Positions 42,379 to 50,512 of a DNA stretch of 64,000 nucleotides are shown piece after piece. Under the pieces are notes generated by a model. The model made no database searches. It had not been told where the DNA came from and saw only the letters and a program-made list of their open reading frames with translations. The stretch is from Pseudomonas sp. FeN3W. GTDB lineage: Bacteria; Pseudomonadota; Gammaproteobacteria; Pseudomonadales; Pseudomonadaceae. How positions within the stretch are numbered: the first letter of the stretch is position 1; every line of letters starts with the position of its first letter. The position numbers and the translations under genes were made by a program. Where the stretch lies: assembly GCA_030263805.2 (NCBI GenBank), contig CP136011.1, forward strand, positions 372,001 to 436,000, given 5' to 3'.

Positions 42379-42394
42379 CTGTATATATGTACAG
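42379..42394. promoter_or_regulatory. LexA (SOS) box-like palindrome
   Basis: CTGTATATATGTACAG differs from the ideal CTGTATATATATACAG at one base. No SOS-type gene follows within reach on either strand (only short frames), so it may regulate a lost gene, a small RNA or origin firing. Confidence 0.5.
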
Positions 42395-42936
42395 GCAGGT
42401 ATCCTCCATAGGTGACACGAACAAAGGATGCCACCGTCTTCATTGGGACAGCTTTTCTTTCAGTAACATTCCATCACCCTACTCATTTTAAATAACCACC
42501 ACCCTTCTCCAATTAGTGAATGCCAACATATGACTTCGGGCCAGATAGTTGTCTTGAAAAAAATCGAAGCTTTCATCATGACCGAAACCTTCAATGTTTC
42601 TCGGCAAGACAGGCGCCTAAACAAACTCTTTGAAGGTAAATTCCTCATCTTTTCTCGCACTTGTGGAAGCAAGCGCACCAAAAGACGACCAGCTCAGACA
42701 TTCTTCTTTATGAGGAATTTTTCCAAAAGCTTAGAAGAGATCAAGAATTTATCTAACTTGATCCACTCCCCATATGCACCCACACCCTGTTTTAAAAGAG
42801 CAACCCCCTGTACGCCCTGCTGTATTCAAGTGATCAAACGTTGGTGCTACTAACCCTCGTCCAGGTCTGCATTATTGAATGCTTAAACATCAAATCCATT
42901 TTTCTTATTTGTTGGCCTATTCCAGCAGACATGACA

Positions 42937-45116
42937 CGTTTCCATGGAAACGCATTAATATGAAGCGTGTTTGCTGAAGCTTCCATGACATCTAGAATGA
43001 CGCTGGCTTATGAGCGCCCTCAGGGATAGGCATTCTTGAAGAATTAGAATTGACCCAAGAGTGCTGATTGCGTGACTGGGATGTTTATCAAGCAGTTCCA
43101 TGGAAACACGCTAGATTTACAGTCCGAGAGATCCTGGTTACCGATAATACACCTACGTTAACCAGACACCCCCTAGCACATGTTTCAATGGATGCTTTCA
43201 GTCACCTTAGGCATGGCGGCACTCCCGAGATGGTGCATCACTTACTCAATGCCGCCGTCGTCCTTCCATTAGGGTGTTTCCATGGAAACACGTGAACCTT
43301 GTGTGCGGAAACCGGTTTGCCTAGCCTCATGTTAAAATCTTACGCTCACCTTAGCTTCCAGCTGTTTCCATGGAAACATGCGCGACCTCCTGAATCGAGT
43401 CCTGGCTTGGCATGTACATTGCCCCTCGTGCTACGGTCATAGCATCGAGCTCGTGTTTCCATGGAAACACGGAATGAGCAAACATTTGCTACAAAGCGGC
43501 GCGCCAGAAACACAACCCGCCGCACGCCTATAGGTGATGTGATGAGGCTGTTTCCATGGAAACATGTCAATCATGCTTGGCTTGACATGTCCTGCTTCAA
43601 CGTGAGCATCAATCCCGCTCACGTTATGCAGCGCAGCAGATACCATGTTTCCATGGGAACACTTAGCATTTTCCTCAAAGCGGCATCACATTTAGTTTCG
43701 TGACCCAGATGCGGTCGCCATCATCCCTATTGCGTCTCCATGGAGCTTTTATGGATGCGATTCTGCATAATGCCAGGCAAAGCAAGTCCAGTTCGACTAT
43801 GGAAGCCGACATCTTTCCATGATTGAGACTCAGGTGTTTCCATGGAAACACTACAAGACACCTTCACACGAAGCGTCTTGCTTCCATCACTGCATGAGCC
43901 TCTCATGCGACGCCCAACCATGACATAAGTCCGCTCCCATGGAAACACGGCTTAGTGGCTGAAGCCGCAACCCTTTCTGGAGATGAAGGGCATTTGGCTG
44001 TTTCCATGGAAACAAGGCTGGCGACCGTCACATGATGTGTCATGCTCCAATCACGTCATCAGCCTCTCATCCGCCCCAGTCATGACTTAGACACGCTGGC
44101 TGGCAACACGGCTTAGCTGGCTGAGGCAGCAACCTCTTTTGGAGATGTAAATGCTTGGTCGTTTCCATGGAAACACTAAAAGCGTCCTGAACACGATTTG
44201 TCTAGTATCAATCGCGACATCAACTACTCATGCATCACATGCCAGACATTTATCGAATCCCCATGGAAACGCAGCTTAGCGGTTTAGGGTCGACGCTCAG
44301 TCCGTTGATTAAGTTCAATAATCTATTTCCATGGAAACAACCCAGAACATAATAATGCATGCGATGTCAGCACTTTACCTATTGATATTATTTGAAAACG
44401 GATGTCGAGTTAGGCTTGGTCGCAGGCTGCTATAATCAAACAATCAAGTGTCACCCGAACTAGGCGCAGCATTGATAATTATCGCGCGTTTCCATGGAAA
44501 CAATTGAAAAGACTGCTGGTAACAAACAATATCAAAACGCCTTAATGCATAGATGTATTCATATGGAAACTGTTGTACTAGCCTGGGTCTATGCAGCCTT
44601 GATTAACAGATCTTTTCTTTCCTAAGAGATTGGCAAAAATAATTGTCTCCATGGAAACACTAGAAACTTCTTAATTGGAAAGTTACGGGAATTAGACATT
44701 CAAGGTTCATATTTTCATTAAGTATAGAGAATGCATTAATCCCCAGGCTCACTGGTTTTGTTTTTGATCCCGTGTTTCACTGGAAACACAAGTTCACTCC
44801 CTTCGAATTAATATGAGCAATGCAACCACTGAGTTTGCGATTTCATACAGTTTCCATGGAAACGTTAGCAATACCTGTCGTAAACCCGAGATGCATGCAT
44901 CGGTGCTGAGTAAACACTATAAGCTCTCAGAATATATGCTCACTGGCTGATGTTTCCATGGAAATTTGGTTTTGATGGCATGACTCGTTGGATATTGAAA
45001 TAAGCTGTCTGCGCGATTTCATTAGTAATGTGTGAGGGGGAGGGGATGGGGAGAGGGTCAGACAGGGGATGCATCGCCCCTTTAAAGCACTAGAGCCACA
45101 TGTTTCCATGGGATAA
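42937..45116. repeat. parS: Array of about 23 parS-like palindromes (centromere)
   Basis: Core TGTTTCCATGGAAACA: six exact copies at 43275, 43363, 43454, 43549, 43835 and 43999. Nineteen sites retain CCATGG; others begin at 42937, 43093, 43646, 43733, 43932, 44160, 44256, 44324, 44487, 44644, 44849, 44951 and 45101. Degenerate sites at 43181, about 44095, 44556 and 44773 (the last TGTTTCACTGGAAACA). Spacing is commonly 87-102 bp. The arms equal those of canonical parS TGTTTCACGTGAAACA; only the central bases differ. The array ends 67 bp before parA, so it is almost certainly the ParB-binding centromere. Two stretches of about 160 bp (from 43835 and from 43999) are diverged tandem copies. No genes lie inside. 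Confidence 0.85.
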
Positions 45117-45118
45117 CT

Positions 45119-45148
45119 TTGACATTGTGACTGTTCATGGTCTACATT
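45119..45148 (+). promoter_or_regulatory. Promoter of parAB next to the last parS-like site
   Basis: TTGACA (45119-45124), 18 bases, TACATT (45143-45148). It begins 3 bases after the last palindrome (45101-45116), so ParB spreading should repress it. Confidence 0.5.
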
Positions 45149-45182
45149 TCTGACTCTTGGTATCGCTCAGAAGGATCTTAAT

Positions 45183-46109
45183 GTGAACGCTTCTCAATTC
45201 AAAAAGAAATTCGGAAAGCCAGTGGTAACACTGGATAAATGTCCAGTTCTAGCTATAGGCAATCATAAAGGGGGCGTAGGAAAATCATGGGTCAGCTGCT
45301 GGTTTGCAGCAGTTGCGGCCTATGCTGGCTTTAGGGTGCTGCTGGTTGACCTCTGTCCACAGCGCAACGCTACGGATAGACTTGTTGACTCAAGAGAGCA
45401 TTTCGACAAAAAGTACCTGGATGTTCTTGATCTAATTATTGACCCGGTGGTCAATGTTCCTGATGTGATCGTTGGGAGCAAAATTGAGAATCTGTTCCTC
45501 ATCCCCTCTGCTCGTGACATTGATGATCGCTTCAATGCCGTGGCCTTCACTCGCTTTTCCACACCTGTTCTGAGTTTAAAAAAGAAACTCGACCCCTATC
45601 GCCAGCACGTTGATCTCATCATCATCGATACTGCGCCTAATCTTGGCCTACTTAATAAAACGGCCTTTGGGGCTGCCAGCCACTACATGTATGTGCACGA
45701 TGGAAGCAGGGACTCAGACTCCGGTGTAATGGGCACCGAAGAGGCATTAAACGCCACCATAAAAGATGTAAATGCAGAACTTCGCTGCCTTGGCGTTTTG
45801 TGGAACAACATCCACACTCAAAGCAAGACCATGAAAATTGCGGAACAGACAAATGAAATCATTGATTTGTTTTATTTTCCAAAGGTTATTCCTGCGAGAC
45901 AGAACGCAAAAAACTCCACCTGGGATGAGCCCGACGAGGCATTCCATTTGAGAAATATTTTTACATCAGATACAAGACTAAAAGATATAGAAGATGCTGT
46001 TTATGAAAATGCCTTACATGCTTTTGTAAGCATGGGTCTTTTGATTGATAAGTCTCAAAATAAAGCGGAAGGAAAAGTAAAAAAATTGGATGGGGGTAAT
46101 TTTAAATGA
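45183..46109 (+). CDS. parA: Partition ATPase ParA
   Basis: A 308-residue Walker-type ParA. Deviant Walker A HKGGVGKSW (about residues 28-36), LLVDLCPQRNAT (A' box), and IIIDTAPNLG (Walker B). Starts with GTG 45183 behind AGAAGGATC; there is no usable ATG. It lacks the long N-terminal HTH of type Ia ParA, so it is type Ib-like or chromosomal-like in size. Together with ParB and the upstream array it positions the plasmid. Overlaps parB by 4 nt. Confidence 0.93.
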   Translation: MNASQFKKKFGKPVVTLDKCPVLAIGNHKGGVGKSWVSCWFAAVAAYAGFRVLLVDLCPQRNATDRLVDSREHFDKKYLDVLDLIIDPVVNVPDVIVGSKIENLFLIPSARDIDDRFNAVAFTRFSTPVLSLKKKLDPYRQHVDLIIIDTAPNLGLLNKTAFGAASHYMYVHDGSRDSDSGVMGTEEALNATIKDVNAELRCLGVLWNNIHTQSKTMKIAEQTNEIIDLFYFPKVIPARQNAKNSTWDEPDEAFHLRNIFTSDTRLKDIEDAVYENALHAFVSMGLLIDKSQNKAEGKVKKLDGGNFK

Positions 46110-47065
46110 CCGATCTAGTTGAAAAAGCGAGGAAGACCAGGGCTGCTTTTGATATGGGAAGCAAAGCCAAAAACGATACTTTCGCACCCCATCCTGGCGA
46201 AAAAGTTCTCAGTGTTTCACCGGATCTGGTGGATGCCAATCCATTCCAATATCGAAAGTCATTCGATGGTCTTGATGAGCTTGCAGAAGACATTAAAAAG
46301 AACGGTCAGCTTCAGCCATGCGTTGTTCGCCTTCGTGAGGGTCGCTATCAAATCGTGGCAGGCGAGCGCAGGCTAAGAGCTTGCAGGCTTGCACAGGTCG
46401 AGGTTTTGATCATCGTTCGTGAGTACACCGATGTTCAAGCCGCAATACTTTGCCAAGTTGAAAACCAAAGCAGGCAAGATACATCAGCCATCGAAGATTA
46501 CTACGGAATCAAGATGTTGAAAGTCAATTTCAACATGGGCATTAACGAGATTCTCGAAGAGCGGAAGATATCTAGAACATCACTGTGGCGTATCAATGCA
46601 TTTGATGATGTGCCCGAGAGCGTTCTTGAGTGTCTTCTCGAAAGTCCTTTACGAGCAATTTTTGTTACAAGAGATGCTCAGTTCATGGGGGATGTATTTA
46701 AGAATAATTTTGACCATACCGATGAGATGGCAGAAAAGCTAATTTCATTAATTGGCGACTTAAATATCAAGTTCAACTCACCGAGCGATAAAAACGTAAA
46801 CAAGGCAAAGGAGGATATGTTCGTCTTTTTCAGCAAGTGGGTTCAGAATAAATATGCAAAGAAAGACGAAAAAACACAGAGCGTTTCTTATAAGGCGGAA
46901 AAGGAACCACTTGTTATTGATGGATGTTCTGTTGGCACCATTTTGGAGGGGACTAAAAAGTTAAGTCTCGAAATCAAAAAGGAGGATATGCCGCAGGATA
47001 AGTATCAGGAGTTTAAAACCCTGATCCTGGACTTTTTCGCCAACAACAAAGAAGTCCAGGAGTAA
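46106..47065 (+). CDS. parB: Partition protein ParB
   Basis: A 319-residue CTPase-type ParB. ANPFQYRKSFDGLDELAEDIK (N-terminal box), CTP-binding GERRLRACRLA, ENQSRQDTSAIEDYYG, and a helix-turn-helix (INEILEERKISRTSLWRINA) for the palindromes. A basic linker and C-terminal dimerisation helix follow. The HTH probably recognises CCATGG-centred sites rather than CACGTG; that specificity change is inferred from the adjacent array. Confidence 0.93.
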   Translation: MTDLVEKARKTRAAFDMGSKAKNDTFAPHPGEKVLSVSPDLVDANPFQYRKSFDGLDELAEDIKKNGQLQPCVVRLREGRYQIVAGERRLRACRLAQVEVLIIVREYTDVQAAILCQVENQSRQDTSAIEDYYGIKMLKVNFNMGINEILEERKISRTSLWRINAFDDVPESVLECLLESPLRAIFVTRDAQFMGDVFKNNFDHTDEMAEKLISLIGDLNIKFNSPSDKNVNKAKEDMFVFFSKWVQNKYAKKDEKTQSVSYKAEKEPLVIDGCSVGTILEGTKKLSLEIKKEDMPQDKYQEFKTLILDFFANNKEVQE

Positions 47066-47070
47066 AGGGC

Positions 47071-47736
47071 TTATGCAGCTTTTTCAATATTGTCCGACAT
47101 TAGTGCTGTAATACCTTCGTGACCTATATGCTGTACGGCCATCAGATAAAACTGATGGCTGTACTCATTGGTTGAGATAGCCATAAGTCGTTCGCGAAAA
47201 TACTTGATCTTTCCGCATTGCCTGGCGAAATATCTTTTCGACTTTGCAAGCGCATGCTCAAGTCTTGCTTCCCACTCCAGATCTTCTTTTCCACTTAACT
47301 TTGCGAGATGCTTTTGCCGAACCATTGACGCCTGGTCTTTGAAGGCGTTCTCAAGCTTTCGGTAGCAGGCTGCGCGCTGCTGGAAGATGATCTGCTTTTC
47401 AATTTGATCCTCACCCTGGTGTGCTCTTAGCGCATCTTCTATTTTGAAGAAAAGAGTGGCATTAACTCTGGCAATTTGCTCTATCAGACGTGACTCAAAG
47501 AACCTTCGCTTCAATAACTTCAGATTGTATTCCAGATCCAAGTATTCTGATCTGATTTTATTGCGATTATATCGCTTCTCATCCATTTGCTGGGATACGT
47601 GCCACAAGTTACCGCCTGTCGGATTCTCACAGGCTACCAGGAGCGCGTTAATGTCGAGTTCAATCTGGCGAAGAGACTCTTCTTTTTCCTGTATTAGTCG
47701 CTTTACTCCTTTAAAGTCTAGGTTTTCTTGGCTCAT
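47071..47736 (-). CDS. Unknown coiled-coil protein
   Basis: A 221-residue highly helical protein with long charged heptad-like stretches (KEESLRQIELDINALL, ARLEHALAKSKRYFARQ). ATG 47736 follows GGTGGGAAA; GTG 47751 is possible. Convergent to parB with 5 bases between stops. TGTCAATA motif at 47796-47777. Function unknown. Confidence 0.65.
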   Translation of the reverse strand: MSQENLDFKGVKRLIQEKEESLRQIELDINALLVACENPTGGNLWHVSQQMDEKRYNRNKIRSEYLDLEYNLKLLKRRFFESRLIEQIARVNATLFFKIEDALRAHQGEDQIEKQIIFQQRAACYRKLENAFKDQASMVRQKHLAKLSGKEDLEWEARLEHALAKSKRYFARQCGKIKYFRERLMAISTNEYSHQFYLMAVQHIGHEGITALMSDNIEKAA

Positions 47737-47776
47737 GCTTTCCCACCGCACTGAATCTATTTGAAACTATCCTAAT

Positions 47777-47796
47777 CTATAATTGATTTATTGACA
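47777..47796 (-). promoter_or_regulatory. Copy of recurrent motif
   Basis: TGTCAATA-AATC-AATTATAG on the minus strand, 40 bases before the ATG at 47736. Confidence 0.4.
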
Positions 47797-47867
47797 AGTA
47801 CAAAGTTGTTGTTTTTACTGAGGATCATGGCCAAACTTCATGCATGTCACGGAAAAGGGGCTCTGTC

Positions 47868-48416
47868 ATGAATCTTGATATGACATTACTCGACGTAAAA
47901 CAAGAAGATGGCTGCATTAAGATATTAAAAAAGCCGATGTTCGCTTACATCGATTACGAAACCATGCCCGGTAGGTGCCTTTTATATCTAGTGGACACCA
48001 GCGACTGCTGGGACTACGGATCGTTTGACGGAAGCAAGGCTAAGATTAAAAGGCAGGTGCCTCGCTCATACAACCCTGACAGGGTCGATGGGAAGCTTGT
48101 GCCTAATAATCCAATGATGAGAGGCAAATCGGGGGTTTATCAAACGGAAGCGAAAGAACTTTTTGCGATCAAATCTAGGGTTCCATTCTTCATTAACGAC
48201 GTCGATAGTGAACAATGTAGAGTTCTAGGTTCTAAGGGCGACTGGATTGTTTCTGATGGAAACAAGAACAAGTTCTACTCAGACAATGAATTGAAAGACC
48301 AATTTGTTCTTGCAAAGCCATATGATCTGAAATTGGATTTGCGCAGACCCGGCTGGGAGAGAGATAGAAAGGGAATGCCGACAACGGACTTTAAGCTTCT
48401 TTCGTTCGGTCGTTAA
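47868..48416 (+). CDS. Unknown 182-residue protein
   Basis: ATG 47868 behind GGAAAAGGGG; ATG 47844 is an alternative. Soluble, beta-rich. The part VYQTEAKELFAIKSRVPFFI through GSKGDWIVSDGNKN and FYSDNELKDQF resembles short phage/plasmid PGDYG-like domains, only loosely. Followed by a shared terminator facing the HU gene. Confidence 0.6.
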   Translation: MNLDMTLLDVKQEDGCIKILKKPMFAYIDYETMPGRCLLYLVDTSDCWDYGSFDGSKAKIKRQVPRSYNPDRVDGKLVPNNPMMRGKSGVYQTEAKELFAIKSRVPFFINDVDSEQCRVLGSKGDWIVSDGNKNKFYSDNELKDQFVLAKPYDLKLDLRRPGWERDRKGMPTTDFKLLSFGR

Positions 48417-48438
48417 AAATGGGGCCGGGGCCCCATTT
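48416..48438. terminator. Bidirectional terminator
   Basis: AAAATGGGGCC-GG-GGCCCCATTTT between convergent genes ending at 48416 and 48454. Confidence 0.85.
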
Positions 48439-48453
48439 TGATTTAAGCAAGCC

Positions 48454-48717
48454 TTACAGGCCAAAACCCTTAAGGGTCTTGATCGTAACAACTTTCTTGG
48501 CGGCGATTTGTACAATCTCACCGGTCTTGGGGTTGCGTCCTTGGCGAGCAGGCCGATCTTTGATTTTGGCGATGGCAATGCCAGGAACCGTCACGCGGCC
48601 AGTGGCCAGGAGCTCTTGGCCTAGCACGAGAGGCAGAGTATCAAGCACTTTCGTGATGTCCGTTTTGGAAGCGCCAGTGGTGTCAGCCAGTTTTTGAATC
48701 AGTTCTTTTTTGTTCAA
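48454..48717 (-). CDS. hup: HU-family nucleoid protein
   Basis: An 87-residue HU/IHF fold: LNKKELIQKLADTTGASKTD at the start, then GQELLATGRVTVPGIAIAKI, and the DNA-clamping arm RPARQGRNPKTGEIVQI, ending KKVVTIKTLKGF. Length matches HU (90). The start is probably TTG 48717 with GAGGAG upstream, since homologues start at MNK; an in-frame ATG at 48747 would add ten residues. It bends DNA and compacts the plasmid, possibly assisting origin or recombination events. Confidence 0.9.
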   Translation of the reverse strand: MNKKELIQKLADTTGASKTDITKVLDTLPLVLGQELLATGRVTVPGIAIAKIKDRPARQGRNPKTGEIVQIAAKKVVTIKTLKGFGL

Positions 48718-48728
48718 AACCTTTCTCC

Positions 48729-49421
48729 TCAGAAAGTATAGTTGCATGCGCTTTTAAGAATACCCAAGCTTTCACGGGTTATCTTGTTTATTTGGCTTAG
48801 GGGGATACCCTTCGCCTTTTGATATGATGAAACAGTATCATAATCGGGGTGCAGGTCAAGCGCCAGCATGGTTGCATCCTGCTGTTTTTTGTCTAACTTA
48901 TCAAACGCTGATGATACTGAATCAAGCATTGCATCCATCGAGGCACGATGCTCAGTATCAAAACATGAATACAGCGCTTCAATTTCATGATCACAATTCT
49001 GTATGTGCTGAAGTGCTTCAACGGACTCTCTGGATATCTTAAGTTTTTCAGATATCTCAGCAGGCGTCTTGATGCCTGACATTGCGTTGATTCTATATGC
49101 AATTTCCTGAGTTCTGGTTGGCATGGATACCATACTCATATTGGCCTGTATGTAGCGCTCTACGTAGACCCGGATCCAGGGCACCGCGTAAGTGCTAAAC
49201 TTCAAGCCGCGAGATATATCAAACTTTTCGAGGGCTTTCAGCATGCCGAACGCAGCTTCTTGATACAGATCGTCCATCAGATTTTGGGCGTAACCATAAC
49301 GCCCAATAATCTTCCTGAGCAAGAGGCTGTTGTCCTTCATAAAGACGTTCTTAGCCGTGCGATTGCCTTCTTGAGCAGCAATAAACGTTTCGAGACTTGA
49401 TCGCGTACCAAATGCAGTCAT
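48729..49421 (-). CDS. Sigma-70 family factor (first)
   Basis: A 230-residue alternative sigma factor. Region 2 is clear: DDLYQEAAFGMLKALEKFD then FSTYAVPWIRVYVERYIQ, which gives -10 recognition and melting. Region 3-like helices follow (TPAEISEKLKISRESVEAL). Region 4 is weak (ATMLALDLHPDYDTVSSYQK...IPLSQINKITRESL). It resembles RpoH/RpoS-type group proteins reduced in size. ATG 49421 follows GGGAGAG. It may direct RNA polymerase to plasmid promoters such as the recurrent motif; that link is inference. Confidence 0.85.
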   Translation of the reverse strand: MTAFGTRSSLETFIAAQEGNRTAKNVFMKDNSLLLRKIIGRYGYAQNLMDDLYQEAAFGMLKALEKFDISRGLKFSTYAVPWIRVYVERYIQANMSMVSMPTRTQEIAYRINAMSGIKTPAEISEKLKISRESVEALQHIQNCDHEIEALYSCFDTEHRASMDAMLDSVSSAFDKLDKKQQDATMLALDLHPDYDTVSSYQKAKGIPLSQINKITRESLGILKSACNYTF

Positions 49422-49555
49422 TTTATCTCTCCCTGTTCTCCTACTATAGCACAAGCTTCTGTTTTGTCAAGCGTTTATTGTTTGCGAAAGGCTTGAATTG
49501 ACATCGTATCCAAAAGCATATTGAATATATTGATACAGATTTTGAGGCATTTGAC

Positions 49556-50497
49556 ATGGCGAGCAAGCAATCACCCTCGGGCAAAAAGCTGATGGCTAAG
49601 GCTACACACCTTGTGTACGGCTTTCCTGGCGAGCTTATGGTCGGCTGGGAAGCTCACCCTGCGGGTCTCGACAAGTATGAAATCGTCAGACATGACGGGT
49701 CAAGGCGTGTCATGAGTGTTGGCGAGCAGATCAAGGTGAGGGAGCGAGGAGGGCTTGAGCCCTCTACCTCTATCGTGAATCGTAGCGAGTCTGGTGTGCT
49801 CATGGTTGGCAATAAAAGCGTGCTGATTGGGGCTGGTTTGAAGCATGGTTATCAAGCTCGCGCACTTGCCCAAAGGAACACGTACCTGCTTCTTTCCGAT
49901 CAAAAGCATCAGCTTGGCAAGGTTACAATTGGTGAGCATGTTGACGGCCAGTCTGTCTGCCTGGTTGATGGTCACCTTCTAAAGGTTGGCGAGAATATCT
50001 ACCCGATTGTCCCAAAGCAGCGCGAGATTACGCTATTGGTGATGGGGTCGTCCTATGAAGGTGGATATCTCAGCTACGTCAATATCGTGGAGAAGGGCAA
50101 TATGCTCAATCGCAAGGACGGCACGATGGGCGCACTGATTCCACCTAAAAACGAAGGAGAGCCTGCTTTGTTCACCGAGGTTTACGGTGGCAAGATGGTT
50201 GTCACTGCCAGGTTCTGGGTAGAAAGCAATGGAAGAAAATTAGGCTATCAATTCAGAGATGGTGAGACCGCACTTCAGGAGCTTGTGGCAGAAGAGGCGC
50301 TCAATAACGCCCGCAAAATTGCTATCGAGACAGGTATCGAGCCAGAAGAGTATGCTGAGTACATTATTGCATCTGAGAGGCTCGATGCATTCAAGGATCA
50401 GTGGCAGAAGGAGGGCATGAGCCTTATCCTGGGTGAAAAATACTTCCGCCCACATGATCCTCGCAAGGAGCTTGAGGATCGTGGGCTATCCTTCTAG
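49556..50497 (+). CDS. Unknown 313-residue protein
   Basis: ATG 49556 after TTTTGAGG, with TTGACA at 49498-49503 and TATTGATACAG upstream. Soluble beta-rich N-terminal 200 residues (many Gly and Val strands, repeated VGE/VGN turns), helical C-terminus. No family recognised. Convergent with the long acidic-tail protein at 50513. Confidence 0.7.
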   Translation: MASKQSPSGKKLMAKATHLVYGFPGELMVGWEAHPAGLDKYEIVRHDGSRRVMSVGEQIKVRERGGLEPSTSIVNRSESGVLMVGNKSVLIGAGLKHGYQARALAQRNTYLLLSDQKHQLGKVTIGEHVDGQSVCLVDGHLLKVGENIYPIVPKQREITLLVMGSSYEGGYLSYVNIVEKGNMLNRKDGTMGALIPPKNEGEPALFTEVYGGKMVVTARFWVESNGRKLGYQFRDGETALQELVAEEALNNARKIAIETGIEPEEYAEYIIASERLDAFKDQWQKEGMSLILGEKYFRPHDPRKELEDRGLSF

Positions 50498-50512
50498 AAA
50501 TCTTATCAGCGC

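Larger units (their letters stand above)
42058..42936. other. 880-bp non-coding region, candidate origin or control region
   Basis: No convincing gene on either strand (a 107-codon frame at 42530 and a 73-codon antisense frame lack ribosome sites and family signals). The region holds a cluster of ATCAAG hexamers (42138-42296), a TTGAAG-TT-CTTCAA palindrome (42212-42225), a LexA-box-like site (42379-42394), and ends where the parS-like array starts. Position between an AAA+ ATPase and parAB fits a replication origin. Confidence 0.5.

Noticed and set aside
42530..42853. 107-codon ORF in the region before the array
   Set aside because: No ribosome site, no family similarity, composition like the surrounding non-coding DNA, and an overlapping antisense frame is just as long.
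43346..43948. Several 70-80 codon ORFs across the palindrome array
   Set aside because: Open frames arise because the repeat GTTTCCATGGAAAC contains in-frame ATG on both strands and no stop; no ribosome sites.
44564..44585. Possible Ter site (CTGTTGTACTAG, similar to TGTTGTAACTA)
   Set aside because: Single weak match lacking the rest of the Ter consensus; not enough to claim a fork-trap site.
42937..45116. CRISPR array
   Set aside because: The repeats are 16-bp palindromes of variable sequence with irregular 65-160 bp spacing and no cas genes. They sit beside parAB and match parS arms.
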